DNA of 58,658 nt, from positions 1-58,658 of the forward strand of contig JAJDHT010000004.1 in NCBI GenBank assembly GCA_030266325.1, written 5' to 3'. The translations under genes were made by a program, and so were the position numbers. Under the pieces are notes generated by a model. That model was not told where the DNA came from and searched no databases. It was given only the letters and a program-made list of their open reading frames with translations. This document shows positions 44,068-52,113 of the stretch, one piece after another; within the stretch, counting starts at the first letter, position 1; every line of letters begins with the position of its first letter. Origin of the DNA: Ruminococcaceae bacterium OttesenSCG-928-I18. GTDB lineage: Bacteria > Bacillota > Clostridia > Oscillospirales > Ruminococcaceae.

Positions 44068-44454
44068 GAGCTGGATGCTGATTGAAGCATCAAAGTAATT
44101 AAGGAAATCACAATAGCTTTCAAAAATCTGCATCTTATCTTCGTTCTGCGCCAACTGATAGTTAATATCATCAAATTCGACGGTCTTGTTGTACAGCCTA
44201 TCGTTGACGCGGCAAACCCCGTCCTTGTGCATTGTCCTGTAAGGTATGCTCTGTTGTGCCGTTTCAGGCTTATCCTTTCGCCCGAACAGCTTGGCAAGCA
44301 GCCGGTCAAAAAAGCCGCCCTTTTTCTTTTCGGGCGGCTTATCCGGCTTCTTGCCGGGGGTGGCCTTTAAGTCGGCCTTATTGCGTTTCACCTTGCTTTT
44401 TTCGGCTGACAGGCGTTGTTCCTGCTGCTTTTGCTGCTTGGTTTTTACTTGCAA
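44068..44454 (-). pseudogene. virB4: VirB4/TraE ATPase remnant (N-terminal 129 codons only)
   Basis: A TTG start with AAGGAGG 8 bases upstream. The sequence matches the N-terminus of CTn VirB4 (basic coil, GGFFDRLLAKLFGRK, DINYQLAQNEDKMQIFESYC, FLNYFDASISIQL). After codon 129 it joins the ribosome-binding site of the CD1107-type gene, and the frame runs on into it. The roughly 650-residue ATPase part is missing, as are the NlpC/P60 peptidase and DUF4315 genes that normally lie between. Without VirB4 the secretion channel should not work. Confidence 0.85.
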
Positions 44455-44785
44455 ACGTCGTTACCTCCTTGTCCAGATTTTTATAAAAGTTGTCGGTCTT
44501 GTAGGGCCGTATTCCCGGCCAGTACCGTGCGCGGATGATGTTGCGCAACACTTTTTCTGCCGGTTGCCCGTCTTTCTCGTACATTGCCATGAAAAAGGCG
44601 GGGAGCATCAGCCCTATCATCAGAAGCAGGGCTGCGCTGTTGCCTATGGCTCCACGGGTAAGGAAATAGGTGGGCAAGCCAACGGCGGCGGCGCAGGAAA
44701 AGCAAATGAGCTGGCGTTTGGTAAGCCCCAGCGCAACCTTTGTTTTGACTTTGGAAAGGTCTTTCGGTACGGGTACAAATGGCAA
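44378..44785 (-). CDS. PrgI-family (VirB3-like) conjugation protein
   Basis: 135 residues from a TTG at 44785 with AAAGGAG 8 bases upstream. It starts with FVPVPKDLSKVKTKVALGL and has two hydrophobic segments (LICFSCAAAVGLPTYFL and NSAALLLMIGLMLPAFFMAM), followed by ARYWPGIRPYKTDNFYKNL. These match PrgI/TcpE-like proteins of Gram-positive type IV systems. Its 3' end overlaps the VirB4 remnant start by 77 bases. Inner-membrane channel component (family knowledge). Confidence 0.85.
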   Translation of the reverse strand: MPFVPVPKDLSKVKTKVALGLTKRQLICFSCAAAVGLPTYFLTRGAIGNSAALLLMIGLMLPAFFMAMYEKDGQPAEKVLRNIIRARYWPGIRPYKTDNFYKNLDKEVTTFASKNQAAKAAGTTPVSRKKQGETQ

Positions 44786-44790
44786 TTCTC

Positions 44791-45078
44791 TCACTCCTTT
44801 CGCATGGCCCAAACCGTGACGCTGCGCCCCGTTTTGCCACACATTTTTTTGCCAATGACCGCAACTTTTCCGGCATCCCACAGTTCAGTAAGGCGGGGTG
44901 CGGCCAAATTGCGCTCGTTAGACGGCGTATGACCGCGCCGGTGCAGCTCGTCGGCCACTTCCTGCGCGGTCATTTCGCCGCAGTCCTGTAAGATATTCAG
45001 TATGATGGTTTTGCGCCGGGGAACGGAGGGCAGCACGGCGTTGTAGCTTTTGCGCCGGTTTTCTTTCGGTATGTCCAT
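44791..45078 (-). CDS. Small winged-helix-like ICE protein
   Basis: 95 residues. The central part reads ILNILQDCGEMTAQEVADELHRRG and LAAPRLTELWDAGKVAVIGKK, a winged-helix pattern. It lies between VirB6 and PrgI in the transfer operon, with AGGGGG upstream of the ATG, and reaches to 6 bases from the PrgI start. Possibly a transfer-operon regulator; function unknown. Confidence 0.75.
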   Translation of the reverse strand: MDIPKENRRKSYNAVLPSVPRRKTIILNILQDCGEMTAQEVADELHRRGHTPSNERNLAAPRLTELWDAGKVAVIGKKMCGKTGRSVTVWAMRKE

Positions 45079-45089
45079 GCCGCGCCCCC

Positions 45090-45959
45090 TTAGTGCGCCC
45101 CGAACAGGCTTTTTGATAAGCCGCCGGTCTTAAACAGGGTGAAGCAAAGCAGAACGGTATATCCCGCCACACCCCATATCGCGCCGTGAACGCTGTCGGC
45201 AGCACCGATGCCCTGTATCAGAACGCTGTAAATGGCAATGCAAATCATAATCAAGAAGCCTTGGAAGCCCAGCGCGAACAGGGCTTTGAGGTAGTTGTTG
45301 CCCATCGTTCCCCATTCGCGGTTTACCATTGTGGATAGAGGAATGGGGGCGACGCTTACGGTCAAATATATTTCAATCATTCTTCCGAAAACGATAATGA
45401 AAATGCAGATGGACAACGCGCTCATGCACAGGCTGATGATATGGGTTTCCAGCCACAGGCCAAGCAGTTCAAATACGCCCATCGCTTCAAGCTGGCCTTG
45501 CAGGTCTGATACAACGTCGGCGGCGTTCACATCAAGGCTTGACGATATGATGCCCGCGCTGCCGTTCACCACGTTTTGCGCCAGTTCAAATATACCCATG
45601 ACAATCGTAAAGGTGTTGGAGAGGATATACACGGCCACAAAGGTCTTGAATATCCACTTGAAGATGTTGAATGTGTCGAAATCAGCCATGTTGTTTTTCT
45701 CGATTATCATGGTGATTAGCTCGTAACAGAGGACAAAGGTTAGAATCATCCCGGCTATCGGGAGCACCACAGTTTCGGACAAGGTTTGAATCATGGAAAA
45801 GACGCCGCTGTTCCAGCCCTGCGGCGTCTGTCCCACTTGCGAAGCAACTTCCCCCACCTGCTCGTTCACGCTTTCAAAGATGCCGGAGAATTTGCCTGTT
45901 ATCGCTTCAATTAAGCCTTGTCTTATCCATTCTGTGATGAAATCAACGAGGCTTCCCAT
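45090..45959 (-). CDS. VirB6/TrbL-like conjugation membrane protein
   Basis: 289 residues with about six transmembrane helices (for example VVLPIAGMILTFVLCYELI, FVAVYILSNTFTIVMGIFEL, ALSICIFIIVFGRMIEIYLT). PIPLSTMVNREWGTMGNNYLK is typical of Clostridial VirB6/CD0411-like proteins. It would form part of the inner-membrane channel. It lies between Maff2 and the winged-helix gene in the transfer operon. Confidence 0.88.
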   Translation of the reverse strand: MGSLVDFITEWIRQGLIEAITGKFSGIFESVNEQVGEVASQVGQTPQGWNSGVFSMIQTLSETVVLPIAGMILTFVLCYELITMIIEKNNMADFDTFNIFKWIFKTFVAVYILSNTFTIVMGIFELAQNVVNGSAGIISSSLDVNAADVVSDLQGQLEAMGVFELLGLWLETHIISLCMSALSICIFIIVFGRMIEIYLTVSVAPIPLSTMVNREWGTMGNNYLKALFALGFQGFLIMICIAIYSVLIQGIGAADSVHGAIWGVAGYTVLLCFTLFKTGGLSKSLFGAH

Positions 45960-45965
45960 AGGCGC

Positions 45966-46181
45966 TTACGCGAACAAGCCGGAAAGCAGAGGGATGAGGG
46001 TAAGCCCCACCAGCGCGATACCGCCGCCCGCCATAAGCTGTTTCATGCCCTGTGATTTGGCCCCCGGATTGTCATTTCCATATCCTTCCAGCAGGTTAAT
46101 CACGCCCCATGCGCCAAGACCGGCTCCGAGGGCGATTACAAGGATTTTCAAAGTGTCGATTGCGGATGCGAAAAATTCCAT
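45966..46181 (-). CDS. Maff2 family membrane protein
   Basis: 71 residues, with two hydrophobic stretches (LKILVIALGAGLGAWGVINLL and GIALVGLTLIPLLSGLF) around YGNDNPGAKSQGMKQLMAGG. The Maff2 family is standard in these ICEs and has the size and topology of VirB2-type pilins (inference). Next to VirB6. A chimeric paralogue lies at 48724-49146. Confidence 0.9.
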   Translation of the reverse strand: MEFFASAIDTLKILVIALGAGLGAWGVINLLEGYGNDNPGAKSQGMKQLMAGGGIALVGLTLIPLLSGLFA

Positions 46182-46261
46182 AAAGTGTTTTCCTCCTTAA
46201 AATTGGTTGTTGTTGGATGTATTTAACGGGGCCGCTTCCGGCTCCGGCTGGACAAAACAAA

Positions 46262-46342
46262 AGCCGGTTGAGTGGGTTACTCAAACCGGCTGGAAATAAA
46301 AAAGGCCCTCCGTTTTTTGATGGTGCGTAAACGGAGGGCCTT
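46262..46342. terminator. Two hairpins between VirD4 and Maff2 genes
   Basis: 46262-46291 has AGCCGGTTGAGT / ACTCAAACCGGCT. 46302-46342 has a perfect 14-bp stem, AAGGCCCTCCGTTT / AAACGGAGGGCCTT. They probably attenuate transcription between the coupling-protein operon and the channel operon. Confidence 0.65.
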
Positions 46343-46407
46343 AGACAATGGGTGGCTGTATTAACTTGTGGTGATGAACCATAGCATCTCCTTTCAGGGT
46401 GATGGGG

Positions 46408-48189
46408 TCAGGCTGTTTCTGCATCATCGGATGCGTCAACCTCAAAGACTTCGTACTGGTCATTGGCGCGGAGTTTCAGGCGGGTACTCAAAAACTTCTC
46501 GATGTCAAAGGTATTCTTCTTGTCAAAGTCGGACAAGTTCTTGTACTGCGGGTGTTTTGTAATGTCGTATTTTTCTGATAAAAACGGCCTTACGCCGCGC
46601 AGTTGCAGAATACATTTGCCGCCGTCCATCACCGCCAGTTCATCTTGGCTCATCAGCTCCTTTCCGAGTTTTTGGAAGTTCTGGCCGTGGCTTTCGGATT
46701 GGCCTTTCGTCACGCTGGTATTGTAGAGGTCTATCGTCTCCTTTCCCAAAACCTCCGAGATTTCTTTCAGCGTGGACTTTTCCTTACCGCCCAAAAACAA
46801 AGTCGCATCGCAGTTCCCGACGATGGTGTCGGCGTTATCCTTGTAGATGGATTTGAGCTGCGATTGGGCTTGCAAAACAATACAAGCCGATATTTCGCGG
46901 CTTCGTATGGTGGCAATCAATTTTTCCAGCTTTGGAATCTGGCCGATGTTCGCCATTTCATCCAGCAGACAACGCACATGAACGGGCAGTCTGCCGCCGT
47001 AAACATCGTCGGCCTTATCACACAGGAGATTGAAAAGCTGGGTGTACATCATCGCTACGACGAAGTTAAAGGTATCATCGGTGTCGCTGATGATAACAAA
47101 CAGGGCGGCTTTACTGTCGCCCAGCGTGTCGAGTTCAAGTTCATCGTAGCGCATCAGCTCCCGAAGCTCTTTAATATCAAAGGGAGCCAGCCTTGCGCCG
47201 CAGGAAATCAGGATGGATTTTGCTGTTTTTCCGGCGGCGAGCTTATATTTTTTGTACTGCTTCAGCGCGAAATGTTCGGGGTCTTTTTCTTCTAGCTTGT
47301 CGAAAAGCAGGTCAACCGCGTTTTTGAAATTTTCATCGTCCTCACGGGCTTCCGAAGCGTTTATCATTTCCAAAAGCGTGATGAAGTTCTTTTCATCGTC
47401 GCGGGCCTCGTACCAGATATAGCCGATAAGGGCGGTGTAGTACAACTTTTCGGCCTTAACCCAAAAATCTTCCGCGCTCTTTTCGCCCTCGCCTTTGGTG
47501 TTGGCGATAATAGTCGTAACGAGCTTCAAAATGTCCTTTTCGCTGCGCAAATACACAAAGGGATTGTAGTGCATACTCTTGTTGAAATTGATGGTATTCA
47601 GCACTTTTATCCTGTACTTATTCTGCTCCAGCATCTTCCCACACTCCACCAGTACCGTGCCTTTCGGGTCGGTGACAACGTAGCTGGAGTGCATTTGCAT
47701 GAGGTTGGGTTTCAAAAAGAAGCGGGTCTTGCCGGAGCCGGAGCCGCCAATAACAAGGACGTTCTTGTTCCTCGCGTACTTGGGTGAGGACGGACGGCTG
47801 TTCATCATTAGCCGTTCGGTCTGCGTGAGAATGACATTTTTATCAAACTTGGGGTCGATGTAGGGCTTGATGTCCTCCGGCGTTCCCCAGCGGGCCGAAC
47901 CGTACTCAATACCCTTGCGGTATTTCTTGGCGTTTTTGCCCCTGAAATAAACAACGGCGCGGATAACCGCCGCACCGACAAGCCCGATAAGCAGGTCTTG
48001 GGCCGCAAAGCCGGAAAGCGGCTGCGTCATGACCGCGCCCAGCATACTGATGCTGCCCATCAGCTTCGCGCCGAAATCCACACCGGGGGCGATGCGGAAT
48101 GCTTCGGCCAGCTTTGCGAAAAACCATAGGAACATGAGATAGGGCAGGTTGGGCATAACGTACTTTTTCAAAACAGGGGTGATGTTCAT
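46408..48189 (-). CDS. VirD4/TraG-type coupling protein
   Basis: 593 residues. N-terminal transmembrane segments are followed by a TraG/VirD4 ATPase: Walker A GGSGSGKTRFFLKP, Walker B RCLLDEMANIGQIP. SREISACIVLQAQSQLKSIY and TIVGNCDATLFLGG follow in conserved positions. It recruits the relaxase-DNA complex to the channel. The start overlaps the PcfB stop by ATGA. Complete. Confidence 0.93.
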   Translation of the reverse strand: MNITPVLKKYVMPNLPYLMFLWFFAKLAEAFRIAPGVDFGAKLMGSISMLGAVMTQPLSGFAAQDLLIGLVGAAVIRAVVYFRGKNAKKYRKGIEYGSARWGTPEDIKPYIDPKFDKNVILTQTERLMMNSRPSSPKYARNKNVLVIGGSGSGKTRFFLKPNLMQMHSSYVVTDPKGTVLVECGKMLEQNKYRIKVLNTINFNKSMHYNPFVYLRSEKDILKLVTTIIANTKGEGEKSAEDFWVKAEKLYYTALIGYIWYEARDDEKNFITLLEMINASEAREDDENFKNAVDLLFDKLEEKDPEHFALKQYKKYKLAAGKTAKSILISCGARLAPFDIKELRELMRYDELELDTLGDSKAALFVIISDTDDTFNFVVAMMYTQLFNLLCDKADDVYGGRLPVHVRCLLDEMANIGQIPKLEKLIATIRSREISACIVLQAQSQLKSIYKDNADTIVGNCDATLFLGGKEKSTLKEISEVLGKETIDLYNTSVTKGQSESHGQNFQKLGKELMSQDELAVMDGGKCILQLRGVRPFLSEKYDITKHPQYKNLSDFDKKNTFDIEKFLSTRLKLRANDQYEVFEVDASDDAETA

Positions 48190-48644
48190 AGTTCCATCCC
48201 CCTGTCCTTATTTTTCACCTTGTCGGTGACGAGCTTGGCCGCAAGCTCTTTCATCTGTTTGAGCGCAGTAATCAGCGACGGTTTTTCAGGGGACTTACTG
48301 CGCTGCACATTCTTGGCCGTAAACTCCTTAAACGCGGCGGTGAGTGCGTCGGCATCCTTGGACTTAAAAAACACCAGCCATTTCGGTGGTGTCTCGGTGG
48401 TGTCCTTTTTCAAGGCGTAATCAATGCCGTATTTTTTGGCGATAGGCTCAAAGCTGCCGATATTGGCATCCGTGATTTCGATGTTTGCCACGCCCGCGCC
48501 CTGCCGCACAAGGTCTTTCACGCTTTGCTTGCCTTTGCCGATTTTCGGGGCCTGCGCCTTATTTATCTGCTTTTTTCCCTGTTTCAGCAGTAGGCTAATG
48601 GCCTTGGCAAGCACCTTGCCGGTGATTTTGCCACCCTTAATCAC
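48186..48644 (-). CDS. PcfB-family protein
   Basis: 152 residues as delimited by a GTG at 48644, which has no ribosome-binding site. The frame continues to a CTG at 48680 with AGGAG 10 bases upstream; that non-standard start (LQDQVNEKSVVLVIKGG) may be the real one. DUF3801/PcfB landmarks are GGKITGKVLAKAISLLLKQ and EPIAKKYGIDYALKKD. It ends with EKPSLITALKQMKELAAKL...RGMEL, the shared tail. In pCF10 PcfB works with the VirD4 homologue PcfC; here the two genes overlap. Confidence 0.85.
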   Translation of the reverse strand: MIKGGKITGKVLAKAISLLLKQGKKQINKAQAPKIGKGKQSVKDLVRQGAGVANIEITDANIGSFEPIAKKYGIDYALKKDTTETPPKWLVFFKSKDADALTAAFKEFTAKNVQRSKSPEKPSLITALKQMKELAAKLVTDKVKNKDRGMEL

Positions 48645-48723
48645 AAGGACGACGGATTTTTCATTTACTTGGTCTTGCAGTTTTCATCAGCTCCTTTCCG
48701 ATTATTGGTTGATGCTGCGGCGG

Positions 48724-49146
48724 CTACTGGCAGTTGAGGTTCTCGGCATCGGGGAACATGGCAGTATCACGAAAGGCGGGGGCTGTGGCGGCAAATCTTG
48801 CGCCCTGCATAATCTGTGCCACACCCTGTTGCTTGCGCACCTCGGTTTCACGCTCCAGACGGTGCAGGGCAATCCAAAGCTCATCCTGTTCCGCGTCGTA
48901 TACCGCACATATTTCCTTGTATTGTGCAGGGGTAATCTTTCCTGTTGCCTTGTCCTCAAAAAGCCGCTGTAAACGCAAATCAATTTCATTCAGACGGCTG
49001 CGGTAGCCCTCGGCTATTTTGTCACTCTCAGTGGTATCATAGCTTTCCAGCAAATTGATAACACCCCACGCTGCAAGGCCCGCGCCAAGGTCGCTCACAA
49101 GAATTTCCAATGTTTCGACTGCTTCACCATAAAAATCGTTTGTCAT
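48724..49146 (-). CDS. Chimeric Maff2-like protein with foreign C-terminal part
   Basis: 140 residues from ATG 49146 (AAAGGAG 9 bases upstream). Residues 1-38 (DFYGEAVETLEILVSDLGAG, AAWGVINLLESY) match the N-terminal helix of Maff2. Where Maff2 continues with GNDNPGAK, this protein instead has a coiled segment (RSRLNEIDLRLQRLFEDKATG, KITPAQYKEICAVYDAEQDEL) reminiscent of the C-terminal coil of large serine recombinases. The second Maff2 helix is absent. Probably a recombination product; function uncertain. Confidence 0.7.
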   Translation of the reverse strand: MTNDFYGEAVETLEILVSDLGAGLAAWGVINLLESYDTTESDKIAEGYRSRLNEIDLRLQRLFEDKATGKITPAQYKEICAVYDAEQDELWIALHRLERETEVRKQQGVAQIMQGARFAATAPAFRDTAMFPDAENLNCQ

Positions 49147-49179
49147 TATCATGCACTCCTTTTGATTGCGGCGGTTTTT

Positions 49180-49383
49180 TTACCCGCCTAAATCCTCAGC
49201 ACTGTAAATGCGTTTCTCGCCGTTTGAAAAGATGATTTCAACGGAATAGGGGGAAGGCTTGGTTGTATAGTTTTTCACTGCTGCGGACACGGGGATAAGA
49301 TGGGCGCTTTCGCATTGTTCAGCTTCTTGGCGGCTCGGAAACTCTCGGCGGCATTTTTCACAGCGAAAGAATGGAATTGGCAT
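49180..49383 (-). CDS. Small zinc-finger-like protein
   Basis: 67 residues from ATG 49383 with GAGG 8 bases upstream. It begins MPIPFFRCEKCRREFPSRQE and continues AEQCESAHLIPV, a C2H2/C2HC-like pattern (CxxC...C...H). The end has YSVEIIFSNGEKRIYSAEDL. It lies 10 bases downstream of the gene at 49394-50068. Role unknown. Confidence 0.7.
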   Translation of the reverse strand: MPIPFFRCEKCRREFPSRQEAEQCESAHLIPVSAAVKNYTTKPSPYSVEIIFSNGEKRIYSAEDLGG

Positions 49384-49393
49384 CAAGCATCCC

Positions 49394-50068
49394 TCATAGC
49401 TCCGGCCCCTTGTCTCTGGTGGCTTTGGGGGCGGCGGTTTGCTGCGCGATAGCCTTTTTGCCCTCGGCAAGCTGCGCCCGGATGGACGGCTTCTCTGTCG
49501 TGTCTTTGCCCAGCGCGGCCAGCTTTTCCTTTGCCCATTCAGGCATACGGTCAGGCCGGATGATACCGGCCACGTCAAGCCGATTCCAACGGGTTTCCTT
49601 GCCGGTAAAGAGATTTTTCGTAAATACAGCTGTGCCACGGGCATCGGGGTTGCAACCGTTGCCGCCGGTGGCAAGTACAAGCTGGTTATCTGCCGTCCGT
49701 GCGGAAGCCGTCATGTTTTCAGGCCGGATAACAACAAGCTGGTCTTTGAAATCGGAATAGCGGCTGTCCTTAATGCAATCGTCGGCGGTAAGGGGCTGGT
49801 TGGATATGCCACGCTCGGCCCGCTGATCTGCGATATGTTGGAGTTCGCCGGACACGCGGCCTAAAAACTCGTTCATAATCTCCATGTAATCGTCGCTGAC
49901 AACGGCGTTTGTGTATTCATCCACGCCGAAGGGGTTATCCCATGTGCAGTTACAAGCTAAGAACGGCTCGGCTGCTTTGGTGTCCTCGGCAAAGATGATT
50001 TCCTTGCCGCCGATGTGGATGGCGGTTTTGACCTCGTAATTCTCAATCATGCGTTTTTCTTCTGGCAC
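49394..50068 (-). CDS. ICE protein of unknown function with shared C-terminal tail
   Basis: 224 residues from a GTG at 50068 with GGAGGTGA 8 bases upstream, placed 1 base after the RepA stop. The N-terminal part reads YEVKTAIHIGGKEIIFAED and DEYTNAVVSDDYMEIMNEFL. The C-terminus is EKPSIRAQLAEGKKAIAQQ...DKGPEL, the tail found on PcfB, ArdC-like, ArdA-like and helicase proteins. I do not know its function; the tail suggests it travels with or docks onto the transfer machinery. Confidence 0.8.
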   Translation of the reverse strand: MPEEKRMIENYEVKTAIHIGGKEIIFAEDTKAAEPFLACNCTWDNPFGVDEYTNAVVSDDYMEIMNEFLGRVSGELQHIADQRAERGISNQPLTADDCIKDSRYSDFKDQLVVIRPENMTASARTADNQLVLATGGNGCNPDARGTAVFTKNLFTGKETRWNRLDVAGIIRPDRMPEWAKEKLAALGKDTTEKPSIRAQLAEGKKAIAQQTAAPKATRDKGPEL

Positions 50069-50069
50069 T

Positions 50070-51029
50070 CTAAAAATCACCTCCGTATAAATCGTGGTTG
50101 ACCTCGGCCCGGTAATAGGTGTCCATTGTGGCCGGGGCATTGTATAAGGCCGCAAGAAGATACTTGCGGACATTGCGGACTTTGGTTGTGTTGCGGTCAA
50201 TGCAATCAAAAACGTACTCGATGTGGGATGACGTTATTTTCAGGAACCGGCTCTTTACCACCTCTTTCGCGTAATCGTCGCTGGATATGCGGATGTACTC
50301 GCGGTTGGATGTGACGGTATCAACCATGAGGGCCACAACCTCGTCCATGCGCTCATGCCCGTACCGCTCTACCAAAATGTCGTATTCGATATTCTCCATA
50401 ATCAAATCACGATATGCTCGAATCCCATCCATTCCCATCCCATCCGGCCCTTTGGCTGCGGATGGGTAGCTCTCTCTTTCAGGATAGGATTGGATAGGAT
50501 AGTCAGTATGGCTCTGATTATTTTTATTAAAATCAGGATTGCTTATCTCGTTCTTATTAGCGTCGGTTTTTCCGAAGTCAAGATTACGGCTTTCCCGAAG
50601 TGCAGACTTCGGCAAATCGGGAAGTCCAGACTTCGGTTTTTCCGAAGTCAAGACTTCGGCATCCCCAAAGAACTTGCGGACGTAGATTATTGTGGGTTTT
50701 CCCTGCCCTTGTTTGACACGCTCAATCAGGCCAACGCCCTTTACGGTATCAAGCTCGGCAAGCAGCTTCACGCCTTTGTCGTTTTTGCAATTCATCTGCT
50801 CGGTAACGTCCTCAAGCGTAAAGTAGATAAATACCCGGTTATGTTCGTCCAGCCAACCATTTTTCATGGATAGCCCCATACGGTCAAGCATTAGGCCATA
50901 CAGGATTTTTGCACCATCGGATAAGGTCTTGTAGCGGCTATCTGTAAACAATGCTTTCGGCAAACGATAGAAAGTATATTGCTCCGCTTCTTTTCCGTAA
51001 TAGTAATCGTAGGGTGGTGGCTGGGCCAT
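50070..51029 (-). CDS. repA: RepA_N-type replication initiator
   Basis: 319 residues. N-terminal RepA_N winged-helix domain: FYRLPKALFTDSRYKTLSDGAKILYG..., RMGLSMKNGWLDEHNRVFIYF. A Pro/Ser linker follows. The C-terminal domain (from about residue 200: DLIMENIEYDILVERYGHERM) is the DUF6017-type part. GGAGG precedes the ATG. It should drive replication of the excised circle. Four iteron-like repeats lie in the linker-coding region. Confidence 0.9.
   Translation of the reverse strand: MAQPPPYDYYYGKEAEQYTFYRLPKALFTDSRYKTLSDGAKILYGLMLDRMGLSMKNGWLDEHNRVFIYFTLEDVTEQMNCKNDKGVKLLAELDTVKGVGLIERVKQGQGKPTIIYVRKFFGDAEVLTSEKPKSGLPDLPKSALRESRNLDFGKTDANKNEISNPDFNKNNQSHTDYPIQSYPERESYPSAAKGPDGMGMDGIRAYRDLIMENIEYDILVERYGHERMDEVVALMVDTVTSNREYIRISSDDYAKEVVKSRFLKITSSHIEYVFDCIDRNTTKVRNVRKYLLAALYNAPATMDTYYRAEVNHDLYGGDF
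50574..50659. repeat. Four iteron-like repeats inside repA (probable replication origin)
   Basis: Starts at 50574, 50597, 50621 and 50644, each close to GAAGTCAAGACTTCGG (16 bases, itself a dyad). Spacing is 23, 24 and 23 bases. They sit between the sequences coding for the N- and C-terminal domains, where RepA_N plasmids have their origin. Confidence 0.7.
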
Positions 51030-51158
51030 GTGTTTACCTCCTTCCTGAAATTTGAGTGGTGTTCCTTGTGTCGGAATGATACGATATTTTTGTCGCGGTT
51101 ATTCTTGATAATATTCCTTATTCGATGTATACTATAAGGCAAGAATTGAGGTGGTATC

Positions 51159-52073
51159 GTGGAAACTATCAGCGTACAGCAAGCAGCGGAACAATGGGGT
51201 CTTTCAGACCGGCGTGTCCGTTTACTATGTGAGCAAGGCAAAATCCCCGGTGTGGTGCGCGTGGGACGCTCTTATCGCATCCCTGCCGATACGGTAAAAC
51301 CCGCTGATGGGCGTAGCTTGCGCGGAAAGATAATCCCATCGGAATATTCCACGCTATTCGCCCGCGTAGATGCGCTGAAAGCGGAGCTTGGTAATCGCCG
51401 CCCCTTGACACAGGGAGAGCTTAAGCGACTGCAAGAGGAATTTCTTGTGGAGTTCACTTACAACTCCAATGCCATCGAAGGTAATACCCTCACGCTTCGA
51501 GAAACCGCACTAGTTTTGGAGGGTGTTACGATAGATAAAAAACCGTTGAAAGACCATTTGGAAGCGGTTGGACATCGAAACGCCTTTTTGTACGTAGAGC
51601 AGCTCATAACGGATAAGACTGCCATATCCGAAAAGGTCATTAAAGATATTCATTCATTGGTTCTCATGGACAGGCCCGATGATAAGGGCGTGTACCGCCG
51701 GATTCCCGTCACGATTATGGGCGCATATCACGAGCCGCCACAGCCTTATTTAGTGCCGGTACAGATGGAACAGCTTGTTGCCAGACAAAAAGAAACAAAG
51801 CGCCATCCCATCGAGAACGCCGCTTTGTTTCACTTGGATTTTGAGGGTGTCCACCCTTTTATTGATAGGAATGGTCGCACTGGACGGCTAATGCTTAACC
51901 TCATGTTGATGCAGCAAGGCTACCCACCGATTGACGTGAAGTTCTCGGACAGGAAACGGTATTATGCTTGCTTTGACAGCTATTATAAAGAAAAGTCCGC
52001 CGCGCCGATGGTGGAGCTGGTTGGTGGATATTTAGAGGAACGGCTGAGACGGTATCTGGAAATATTGGACTAA
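51159..52073 (+). CDS. HTH-Fic family protein
   Basis: 304 residues from a GTG with GAGGTG 5 bases upstream. Residues 1-45 are a MerR-like HTH (SVQQAAEQWGLSDRRVRLLC). The Fic domain has an inhibitory motif SNAIEGN (103-109) and the active loop HPFIDRNGRTGR (232-243). The canonical loop is HPFxDGNGR; here Gly is replaced by Arg, which may alter activity. Fic enzymes AMPylate or otherwise modify proteins. It lies 40 bases before the YobI-like NTPase gene on the same strand and is divergent from repA. Confidence 0.88.
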   Translation: METISVQQAAEQWGLSDRRVRLLCEQGKIPGVVRVGRSYRIPADTVKPADGRSLRGKIIPSEYSTLFARVDALKAELGNRRPLTQGELKRLQEEFLVEFTYNSNAIEGNTLTLRETALVLEGVTIDKKPLKDHLEAVGHRNAFLYVEQLITDKTAISEKVIKDIHSLVLMDRPDDKGVYRRIPVTIMGAYHEPPQPYLVPVQMEQLVARQKETKRHPIENAALFHLDFEGVHPFIDRNGRTGRLMLNLMLMQQGYPPIDVKFSDRKRYYACFDSYYKEKSAAPMVELVGGYLEERLRRYLEILD

Positions 52074-52113
52074 GGCATTTATCGCTTGATGGTGTGAAGC
52101 AAGGAGAGTGTAT

